Shown one piece after another: positions 33,336 through 40,820 of a stretch of DNA of 64,000 nt; the first letter of the stretch is position 1; every line of letters begins with the position of its first letter. Both the position numbers and the translations under genes were made by a program. The stretch lies in assembly GCF_936933875.1 (NCBI RefSeq), contig NZ_CAKZIK010000070.1:6634-70633 (forward strand), in the 5' to 3' direction. The notes under the pieces were generated by a model that was given only the letters and a program-made list of their open reading frames with translations, was not told the DNA's origin and searched no databases. The stretch is from an uncultured Chryseobacterium sp. Its GTDB lineage: Bacteria; Bacteroidota; Bacteroidia; Flavobacteriales; Weeksellaceae.

Positions 33336-33905
33336 TTAATTAAGTTCTTTCAAAAATTTTTCAGGGATAAATTGCTTTAAAATTGGAATTTGTTTTTTTT
33401 CGATAACCGTAAATTTCCAATTTTTAAAATCTGATGAATTAGCTACTGTAATTTTTGTAGTGTTTATCTCAAAAAAATCAGTTTTTTCATTATAGCGCAC
33501 CTGATTATAACCAAACTCACCTTGCAATGCTGCCAACAAATCCTTAGGTTTTACCTTAGAATCCTTGAATTTCATATCAAGTCTTTGATTATAAATTAGT
33601 TTTAAATATTTTTTTCCGTTTTCATTTACCACATTCTCATCGATGATTATATTTTCAGGAGGATGCATTCTAAATTCCATTTCAGGAGCATTCATCACCA
33701 TCTCCATCATTTCGATTAATTGCTCCTTTGGAACTATTTTAAAAAAATCTTCATTTGCATACAGATCCATTGCTTTCTTAAAATCCTTATTAGAAATCAA
33801 TGAATTATAATCCCGAAATTGTTTTTCCACATGAGTTTTCAAATTCTGTCCAAAAAATAGGGCAGAAAAAAGAATAAACAGTAAAAGAAAAATATTTTTG
33901 GTCAT
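33336..33905 (-). CDS. Secreted hypothetical protein lying between odhA and odhB
   Basis: The 189-residue protein begins with a signal peptide (about 1-19, MTKNIFLLLFILFSALFFG, then Q). The mature part starts with HVEKQFRDYNSLISNKDFKKAMDLYANEDFFKIV (about 25-58), which recalls an NTF2/SnoaL-like helical start, and then mixes strands rich in Lys, Phe and Asn. I do not recognise a named family. It starts 4 bp after the odhA stop and ends 23 bp before odhB, so it must be co-transcribed with TCA-cycle genes. That position is unusual for an exported protein. The DNA looks more AT-rich than odhA and odhB. Confidence 0.78.
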   Translation of the reverse strand: MTKNIFLLLFILFSALFFGQNLKTHVEKQFRDYNSLISNKDFKKAMDLYANEDFFKIVPKEQLIEMMEMVMNAPEMEFRMHPPENIIIDENVVNENGKKYLKLIYNQRLDMKFKDSKVKPKDLLAALQGEFGYNQVRYNEKTDFFEINTTKITVANSSDFKNWKFTVIEKKQIPILKQFIPEKFLKELN

Positions 33906-33909
33906 AAAA

Positions 33910-36699
33910 TTACGCAGTTACCGGTCTTTTTGCAGGTGCATCATCAAGGTCGAAAACTTTGTTGATGATGGCGTTTTGGTTTCGCTCAAACATTTTGTGA
34001 CTTCCTGGAGCCGGAGAACCACTTGGAACCGGTGCGATTACCTGAATTCCCGTGTCTCTGAAATTTCTTAAAATATAGCTCCAAGCTCCCATATTTTCAG
34101 GTTCTTCCTGAACCCAAAGCAATGATTTTCTGTTGGAATATTTCGCGAAAATCTCTTCGATTTTATCTTGTTGAATAGGATAAATTTGCTCGAATCTTAC
34201 CAAAGCAACATTTTCCATATTCAGTTCTTCTTTTTTCGCTAATAATTCGTAGTAAATTTTCCCCGAACAAAGAATTAGTTTTTCAACTTTAGCAGCATCT
34301 GCAGTCGCATCATCAATAATTGGCTGGAATGTTCCGTTTGCAAAATCTTCAAGCGGAGAAACCACTTTTGGATGTCTCAACAAAGATTTAGGCGACATCA
34401 CTACCAAAGGTTTTCTAAAGTTCCACTTCAACTGTCTTCTCAACAAGTGGAAGTAGTTTGCAGGCGTAGTTACGTTCGCAACAACCATATTTTCGTTCGC
34501 ACAAAGCGTTAAGAATCTTTCCAATCTTGCTGAAGAGTGTTCTGCACCCTGTCCTTCAAAACCATGAGGAAGAAGCATCACCAATCCGTTCTGGATTTTC
34601 CATTTTTCTTCAGCGGCAACCAAATATTGGTCAACAATAATCTGTGCTCCGTTCACAAAATCTCCAAATTGCGCTTCCCAAATCGTCAAAGTATTTGGTG
34701 AAGCCATCGCATATCCGTAATCAAAACCGAGAACGCCATATTCCGAAAGATGCGAATTAAACACATCAAAACGGCTGTCTGAAATATGTCTTAAAGGAAT
34801 GTATTCTTCCTCTGTATCTTCCGTTTTCACGACTGCATGACGGTGAGAAAACGTACCTCTTTCCACATCTTCCCCCGAAATTCGGACATTGCTTCCTTCT
34901 GTAAGCAGTGTGGCGTAAGCCAACCATTCTCCTAAAGCCCAATCAAGCGAGTTGGCTTCGATTTGCTTTAAGCGGGTTTCGAAAAGTCTTGTAATTTTAT
35001 TGATGAATTTTTTGTCTCCTGGTAAAGTTGACATTTTCACCGCTAGTTTCTTTAGCTCATCGATGTTAAATCCTGTATTTACAGGGATTTCAACGGCACC
35101 TTTTGCACAGATCGGATAATTTTTCCAATCATCTGCCATGAAAATATCCATGGTGTTTTTTTCGATTTCCTTGGAAGCATCGTAATCTGCATCAAGAAGC
35201 GTTTTGAATTCGGTTTCCATTTTCTTTAAAACCTCATCAGAAACAACTCCTTCCTTGATCAATTCATTTTTATAAATTTCTCTTGGATTTGGGTGTTTTG
35301 AAATGACTTTATATAAATTTGGCTGAGTAAATCTTGGTTCGTCGCCTTCGTTGTGACCGTATTTTCTGTAGCCCAACAAATCAATATACACATCTTTCCC
35401 AAACTGTGCACGGAAATCCGCCGCAAATCTAATCGCGTGAACTACCGCTTCCACATCGTCTGCATTAACGTGCATTACAGGAGATTCCGTCACTTTCGCA
35501 ATGTCTGTACAGTAAACCGAAGAACGGGCATCCAAATAATTCGTAGTAAATGAAACCTGGTTGTTCACCACGATATGAACTGTTCCGCCAGTTTTATATC
35601 CGTCCAAAGTCATCATCTGTGCAACTTCGTACACAATTCCCTGCCCTGCAATCGCACCGTCTCCGTGGATAACGATTGGCAAAACTTTTTTATAGTCTTT
35701 GTATTTGTTATCTACTTTCGCGCGGCAAATCCCTTCCACCAAAGCTGCAACCGTTTCAAGATGTGATGGGTTTGGTGTTAAATTAATCGCTACTTCTTCT
35801 CCAGAAGCTGTTTTAACAATTTTAGAAGAACCTAAGTGATATTTTACGTCTCCGGAGAATACATCTTCCTCAAATTCTTTTCCTTCAAATTCAGAAAAAA
35901 TTTGCTTGTAAGATTTCCCGAAAATATTGGTCAAAACATTTAATCTTCCACGGTGAGCCATACCCAAAACTACTTCATCAACGCCGTGTTGTGAAGAACG
36001 GGTAATCAATTGGTCCAAAGCAGGAATTAATGATTCACCACCTTCCAATGAAAATCTTTTCTGTCCAACGAATTTGGTGTGAAGATAATTTTCGAAAGCA
36101 ACAGCCTGATTCAGCTTCAGCAAAATTTCAGTTTTTTCATCTGAAGAAAGCTGCGGATGGTTTTCGTTAACATGAAGCCACTCTCTGATGAATTTTTTCT
36201 CGTCCACATTATTGATGTGCATATATTCCACACCAATAGAATCGCAGTAAATGTTCTGAAGATGGGCAATAATTTCCTGTAAAGTTGCTGCAGCAGGCAT
36301 TCCTGTTTCTGTAGCAGAATTGAATTTTTTGCCTAAATCTTCTTTTGAAAGACCAAAATTTTCAATATCCAAAGTCGGCTCATAATGTCTTCTCTCACGA
36401 ACCGGATTGGTTTTTGTAAACAAATGTCCGCGCTGTCTGTAGGCTTCGATAAGGTTTACGACTTTAAATTCTTTCAGAATATCATCCGGAACTGCTCCCG
36501 AACTAACGGCCTGAGAAATTTGTGCAGGAGCGGAAACTGCATACGCTTCATCTTCCGCATAATTTTCCAATGCAAAATCGAATCCCTGGAAAAAAGCCTT
36601 CCACGAAGGTTCCAAAGAATCCGGATATTTAAGGTATTGTTGGTATAAATCCTCGATTAACTGAGAATGTGCTGCGTTTAGGAATGAAAATTTGTCCAT
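33910..36699 (-). CDS. odhA: 2-oxoglutarate dehydrogenase E1 component
   Basis: This thiamine-diphosphate enzyme decarboxylates 2-oxoglutarate and transfers succinyl groups to the E2 lipoyl arm. Its 929 residues match the family. The N-terminal segment NAAHSQLIEDLYQQYLKYPDSLE is the E2-binding helix region. The ThDP fold includes GMAHRGRLNVL, GDGAIAGQG (about 349-357) and NNQVSFTT. The C-terminal domain contains LLPHGFEGQGAEHSSAR and LLWVQEEPENMGAW. A TAAATTTG box lies 38 bp upstream. It heads an operon with the secreted-protein gene and odhB. Confidence 0.97.
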   Translation of the reverse strand: MDKFSFLNAAHSQLIEDLYQQYLKYPDSLEPSWKAFFQGFDFALENYAEDEAYAVSAPAQISQAVSSGAVPDDILKEFKVVNLIEAYRQRGHLFTKTNPVRERRHYEPTLDIENFGLSKEDLGKKFNSATETGMPAAATLQEIIAHLQNIYCDSIGVEYMHINNVDEKKFIREWLHVNENHPQLSSDEKTEILLKLNQAVAFENYLHTKFVGQKRFSLEGGESLIPALDQLITRSSQHGVDEVVLGMAHRGRLNVLTNIFGKSYKQIFSEFEGKEFEEDVFSGDVKYHLGSSKIVKTASGEEVAINLTPNPSHLETVAALVEGICRAKVDNKYKDYKKVLPIVIHGDGAIAGQGIVYEVAQMMTLDGYKTGGTVHIVVNNQVSFTTNYLDARSSVYCTDIAKVTESPVMHVNADDVEAVVHAIRFAADFRAQFGKDVYIDLLGYRKYGHNEGDEPRFTQPNLYKVISKHPNPREIYKNELIKEGVVSDEVLKKMETEFKTLLDADYDASKEIEKNTMDIFMADDWKNYPICAKGAVEIPVNTGFNIDELKKLAVKMSTLPGDKKFINKITRLFETRLKQIEANSLDWALGEWLAYATLLTEGSNVRISGEDVERGTFSHRHAVVKTEDTEEEYIPLRHISDSRFDVFNSHLSEYGVLGFDYGYAMASPNTLTIWEAQFGDFVNGAQIIVDQYLVAAEEKWKIQNGLVMLLPHGFEGQGAEHSSARLERFLTLCANENMVVANVTTPANYFHLLRRQLKWNFRKPLVVMSPKSLLRHPKVVSPLEDFANGTFQPIIDDATADAAKVEKLILCSGKIYYELLAKKEELNMENVALVRFEQIYPIQQDKIEEIFAKYSNRKSLLWVQEEPENMGAWSYILRNFRDTGIQVIAPVPSGSPAPGSHKMFERNQNAIINKVFDLDDAPAKRPVTA

Positions 36700-36737
36700 T
36701 ATTTACAGTTGTCTTTTCTATGCAAAATGTTAAACCA

Positions 36738-36745
36738 CAAATTTA
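36738..36745 (-). promoter_or_regulatory. Candidate -7 box of the odhA operon
   Basis: TAAATTTG on the minus strand matches TAnnTTTG. The rest of 36700-36925 is AT-rich with no gene recognised. Confidence 0.5.
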
Positions 36746-36925
36746 CTAAAAAAAAGCGAACCCTTAAAGCATAAAAACCCTTAAATATTAGTTAAAACAA
36801 AAGATATCAATTGCATTTTTTTAGAAGGCTTGTAATAGACGTAAACTATAAAAAATTTTCCTGAATATCTTTTTTATCAATCGAAATGATAAAATTTTTG
36901 GTATAGAATTAATTTGAAAATCAAA

Positions 36926-37966
36926 CTATTTAAACACCGGCAACGCAATCTTCATCGCCACATCGCTTCCTTCCGTTGGCACTTCAATAAAAGTTTGCTG
37001 AAGCTGTCCGTTTCGCATGGTGTCTTTTTTCGCTTTGTTCAACAGCTGCTGAATCGCACGAACTCTACCCGCGTAATTTCCTTTATAGTACATCACGTAG
37101 GTCTGCGAAGGATTTACCGTTCGGAAACTGAAATTATTATCAGAAATGCCTACTCTTTTCGACAAAGGAATACCGTAGAAATATGAAACTTCTTTGTCTT
37201 TGTAATTGTTAGCGTCGGTTAAGAGCACAGGTAAGCCGAATTCGTCATCACGTTTTTGCAAGTCTGTTGTGATGTAATTGTACACTTTATTGTGGTTCAG
37301 AACGATGTTTTTGAATAATGCATCTTTCTTGTTCGAAGTACTTACATTTACGCCAAGAATAAGGGAACCTTCATCTTTTTCAACCATCAGACTGTCGTAT
37401 TTTATCGCCGCCATTTGCTTGTCTTTGTCCACTTTATTACTCAATAAATTGATTAGATTTTTCATGCTTTTGTCGAGATTTTCAACAAAATCAGATTCTG
37501 TCCAAAGATTTACAGAACGTTTCAGCAAAGGAACTCTGGGTGTACTTACAGTCCAAATCAGTTTGGTTTGATTAGCGGATAGTGGTTTAAATTTAATGTT
37601 GATTAAATACGGATTGGCCTGACTTTTCTCGAACAACTGATATTTCAGCGTGCTGTTTGGATTTTCGTAACGGATGAACATTTCACCGCTTTTTTCGCTT
37701 CCATCTTCCTGAAAAGACATCGCTGCTCCTTTTCCTTCGTAAGGCGAGTAAAAATCAGTGGTAATCTTTTTGGATTTTACAAAATAATTGTTCCAGCGGG
37801 TAAAATTCTGAAGGTTGTTGAACTGCGGAAACACTTTTTCCACAGGATAATTGATGGTTTTTTCCACCCTGAAAGATTTACTTTCTTCCACAAAAAAATA
37901 CATCGCAACCGCGTAAATTCCTAATAACAAAAGAATTCCGAGCAAAGTGAATTTCATCCAACGCAT
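36926..37966 (-). CDS. Membrane-anchored SRPBCC / GyrI-like effector-binding protein
   Basis: The start at 37966 (or 37957) is chosen because a TATTTTTG promoter box lies at 37971-37978; the longer frame begins upstream of it. The roughly 346-residue protein has an N-terminal hydrophobic anchor (FTLLGILLLLGIYAVAMYFF), a polyketide-cyclase/SRPBCC domain (about 30-165, EKTINYPVEKVFPQFNNLQNFTRW), and a C-terminal GyrI/SOUL-like ligand-binding domain (about 185-345). No DNA-binding domain is present, so it is not itself a regulator of the AraC or MerR type. Ligand and role are unknown. Confidence 0.8.
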   Translation of the reverse strand: MRWMKFTLLGILLLLGIYAVAMYFFVEESKSFRVEKTINYPVEKVFPQFNNLQNFTRWNNYFVKSKKITTDFYSPYEGKGAAMSFQEDGSEKSGEMFIRYENPNSTLKYQLFEKSQANPYLINIKFKPLSANQTKLIWTVSTPRVPLLKRSVNLWTESDFVENLDKSMKNLINLLSNKVDKDKQMAAIKYDSLMVEKDEGSLILGVNVSTSNKKDALFKNIVLNHNKVYNYITTDLQKRDDEFGLPVLLTDANNYKDKEVSYFYGIPLSKRVGISDNNFSFRTVNPSQTYVMYYKGNYAGRVRAIQQLLNKAKKDTMRNGQLQQTFIEVPTEGSDVAMKIALPVFK

Positions 37967-37970
37967 TCGG

Positions 37971-37978
37971 CAAAAATA
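37971..37978 (-). promoter_or_regulatory. Candidate -7 box of the SRPBCC/GyrI gene
   Basis: TATTTTTG on the minus strand lies 4 bp before the ATG at 37966, another leaderless-type start. Confidence 0.5.
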
Positions 37979-37985
37979 AAAAAAA

Positions 37986-38010
37986 TGAGTGACCTTAAAA
38001 AGACCACTCA
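37986..38010 (-). terminator. Hairpin with T-tract upstream of the SRPBCC/GyrI gene
   Basis: On the minus strand TGAGTG and CACTCA enclose a loop with an inner CTT/AAG pairing, followed by eight T residues. It probably ends glg operon transcription. Confidence 0.65.
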
Positions 38011-38047
38011 AAATTATTTTTAAATAAAATTTTCTTTAAAATTTTAA

Positions 38048-38079
38048 ACTTTGTCAAAGATTTTGAACTTTGACAAAGT
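38048..38079. repeat. Perfect 12-bp inverted repeat after glgC
   Basis: ACTTTGTCAAAG and CTTTGACAAAGT are separated by 8 bp. Each arm itself contains a partial palindrome (CTTTG..CAAAG). It lies 11 bp beyond the glgC stop and may act as a transcript-end hairpin or a dispersed repeat. Confidence 0.8.
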
Positions 38080-38089
38080 GGCAGGACAA

Positions 38090-39358
38090 TTAAGGAATTT
38101 GCGTTCCTTCTTTAATCACCGCACCTTTCTTCACCACCACAATTCCGTCTTTAATAGAATGCGTGTCGAAATCAGCATCGGGAAGATATTTTCCACCTAT
38201 AATTCTCACATTATCACCGATGTAGCAGTTTTTATCCAAAATTGCTTTTTCGATGTAGCAATATTTGCCGATACCCAAGTTTGGCGTTCTGGAATTGTCG
38301 TTGGCAACAATTTCTTTGGTATCCTGATAATAATCTGCACCCATCATATAGGTATTCATCAATGTACTTCCCCTGTCAATACGGCTTCTGTTTCCTACTA
38401 TTGAATTTTCAATTTTATCGGCCATTACAATACATCCGTCTCCAAAAATGGCTTTACTAACATAAGAACCTAAAATTTTGGATGGAGGCAGCATTCTCGC
38501 TCTTGTGTAAATTGGTGAAGTGCTGAACAAATTGAATTTCGGGAAATCCGTTGTTAAATCAATATTCGCGTCAAAGAAAGAATCGATGGTTCCAATGTCT
38601 GTCCAATAACCGTCGTACTGGAAGCTCAATGTTTTATACGTACCAATTCCGTTTGGAATGAGCTCTCCACCAAAATCGTCTCCCGGATCTTCATCGAACA
38701 TTTTTTTCAAAACATTTTTACTAAAAACATAGATTCCCATCGAAGCCAGATATTCTTTTCCTTCGGATTTGCTTTTTTCGGAAACTTCAGATTTCCAGTC
38801 CCCCAATAATTCTACGGAAGGTTTTTCGATAAACGAAGTGATATTTCCTTCGTCATCAGACTTCAAAATACCAAAACCGGGCGCATCTTTCGAGTTTACC
38901 GGAATGGTTGCAATGGTAATATCTCCGTCATTTTCGCAGTGGAAATCTATCATTTCACGAAAATCCATTTGGTACAACTGGTCTCCGGAAAGAATCAAAA
39001 TATAATCGTAATCATATTTATCCAAATGCTTCATAGATTGTCTTACCGCATCTGCAGTTCCTTGATACCACTGGTCGTTTTCAACATTTTGTTCTGCGGC
39101 CAAAATATCAACAAAACCTTTGCTGAAAATATCGAAATGGTAAGAATTTTTGATGTGCGAATTCAAAGAAGCCGAATTAAACTGTGTTAACACCAAAATC
39201 TTGTTGTAGCCCGAATTCAGACAGTTGGAAATTGGGATATCCACCAACCTGTATTTTCCGGCAATAGGAACCGCAGGTTTTGAACGGGAATATGTAAGAG
39301 GGAAAAGTCTCGTTCCTCGACCTCCTCCAAGTACGATTGAAATTACATTCGCTTTCAT
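38090..39358 (-). CDS. glgC: Glucose-1-phosphate adenylyltransferase
   Basis: This enzyme makes ADP-glucose, the committed step of glycogen synthesis. The ATG at 39358 gives 422 residues beginning MKANVISIVLGGGRGTRLFP, where GGGRGTRL is the nucleotide-binding loop; an in-frame ATG 5 codons upstream is less likely. SKPAVPIAGKYRLVDIPISN (about 26-45) and IEKP near 190 are substrate-site motifs. The C-terminal half is a left-handed beta-helix typical of allosteric control. It is last in the operon glgB-glgA-glgC. Confidence 0.95.
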   Translation of the reverse strand: MKANVISIVLGGGRGTRLFPLTYSRSKPAVPIAGKYRLVDIPISNCLNSGYNKILVLTQFNSASLNSHIKNSYHFDIFSKGFVDILAAEQNVENDQWYQGTADAVRQSMKHLDKYDYDYILILSGDQLYQMDFREMIDFHCENDGDITIATIPVNSKDAPGFGILKSDDEGNITSFIEKPSVELLGDWKSEVSEKSKSEGKEYLASMGIYVFSKNVLKKMFDEDPGDDFGGELIPNGIGTYKTLSFQYDGYWTDIGTIDSFFDANIDLTTDFPKFNLFSTSPIYTRARMLPPSKILGSYVSKAIFGDGCIVMADKIENSIVGNRSRIDRGSTLMNTYMMGADYYQDTKEIVANDNSRTPNLGIGKYCYIEKAILDKNCYIGDNVRIIGGKYLPDADFDTHSIKDGIVVVKKGAVIKEGTQIP

Positions 39359-39403
39359 ATTTTTATGTGGCATTTTGTGAAAATTTTAGTTGAATTCGTG
39401 TTT

Positions 39404-40810
39404 TTATCTGTTGTATAAATTTACGTAATTTTCTGCAGATTTCTCCCAAGAAAAATCATAATTCATATTCGAATTGACGAGATTTTTCATCAAATCCTTA
39501 TCATGATAAATATGTAAAGCCCTGTGCATTGCATGAACCGCGTCGTCAGAACCTGCACCAGTGAAATTAAGGCCGCTTCCTCCGGTTGAAATATCTTCTA
39601 CAGTATCCCTTAATCCTCCTGTATATCGCACAATAGGAACTGTTCCGTAACGCATGGCGTACATTTGGTTCAAACCGCAAGGTTCTACACGTGAAGGCAT
39701 CAATAGAAAGTCTGCAGAAGCATAAATTTTATGCGATAACGCTTCTTTGTAACCTAAATCCAACGCGAAATTGCTGAAAACATAATCCATTTCTTTCAAA
39801 CGGTGTTCAACATAAGTATCACCGGAACCCAGCACGATTACATTGAGTGCGCCGTGTGTTTGCTGAATACTTTTCTGAATAATTTCCGGAAGCAAATCTG
39901 CTCCTTTTTCTCCTGCAAATCTTCCGATAAAGCCAAATAAAGGCAAATCCGGGTTCAAACCATAATCTTCGCAGAGTTCTTTTTTATTTTTTTTCTTGCC
40001 TGCAATTGCGCCTTTTTTGTCGTAGTTGTAGGTTATCATTCCATCTGTTTTGGGATCCCAAACTTCGGTATCAATTCCGTTGATAATTCCGAAAGCTTTT
40101 GCGTGTTCCTGCTGAACCAAAACTTCCAATCCACGGAAACTTTGGAACAATTCTTCCAAATATCCCCCCGAAACTGCATTGAAAGCATGACAGCATTTCA
40201 GCATTGCAGCCAAAGGATTAATGCGTCCTTCCCAATCTAACAAGCCCCATTTCCAGCCATCAAACCAAGGCATATAATTCGCCATTTCCCAACTCATCGC
40301 ACCTTGATATTCGCCGTTATGAATGGTTCCAATGGTTTTCACGCCTTTTAAAAATTGAAAATCAGGACAGTTTTCTATCATAAACGGAACTAAACCTGTG
40401 TGATAATCATGACAGTGTAAAATATCCGGACGAATTTGCATTGCACTTAACCAATGTAAAACTCCATGTTGAAAAGCCAAAAACTGCTGACTCTCATCCC
40501 AATATCCATAAGGATTATCACGGTCCAAAAGTCCCGGAATTTTCACCAGATACAGTTCAAAACCCAAAGCATTTGAACGTTCCTTCATCACCTGAACCTG
40601 AAACATGTGATGACTTTGGTGAATCAACCCATCAAAAACAATTTCGAAATCGTGGTCGTAAACAAAAGGACGGTTGTACCAAGGCATAACAACTTTGGCA
40701 TCCATTCCCTCAATTTTATTCTGGTATTTTGGTAACGCTCCTACAACATCGGCCAAACCGCCAACTTTAGCGACTGGATAACACTCCATGCTCAAATGAA
40801 AAACTTTCAT
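39404..40810 (-). CDS. glgA: Glycogen synthase (ADP-glucose type)
   Basis: This GT5-family enzyme elongates alpha-1,4-glucan chains from ADP-glucose. The ATG at 40810 gives 468 residues and begins MKVFHLSMECYPVAKVGGLADV, where KVGGL (15-19) is the ADP-glucose site; the open frame runs 10 codons further upstream into glgB. PSRVEPCGLNQMYAMRYG (about 375-392) is the C-terminal catalytic motif. It lies 10 bp downstream of glgB and 45 bp upstream of glgC. Confidence 0.95.
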   Translation of the reverse strand: MKVFHLSMECYPVAKVGGLADVVGALPKYQNKIEGMDAKVVMPWYNRPFVYDHDFEIVFDGLIHQSHHMFQVQVMKERSNALGFELYLVKIPGLLDRDNPYGYWDESQQFLAFQHGVLHWLSAMQIRPDILHCHDYHTGLVPFMIENCPDFQFLKGVKTIGTIHNGEYQGAMSWEMANYMPWFDGWKWGLLDWEGRINPLAAMLKCCHAFNAVSGGYLEELFQSFRGLEVLVQQEHAKAFGIINGIDTEVWDPKTDGMITYNYDKKGAIAGKKKNKKELCEDYGLNPDLPLFGFIGRFAGEKGADLLPEIIQKSIQQTHGALNVIVLGSGDTYVEHRLKEMDYVFSNFALDLGYKEALSHKIYASADFLLMPSRVEPCGLNQMYAMRYGTVPIVRYTGGLRDTVEDISTGGSGLNFTGAGSDDAVHAMHRALHIYHDKDLMKNLVNSNMNYDFSWEKSAENYVNLYNR

Positions 40811-40820
40811 AGGAATTGGT

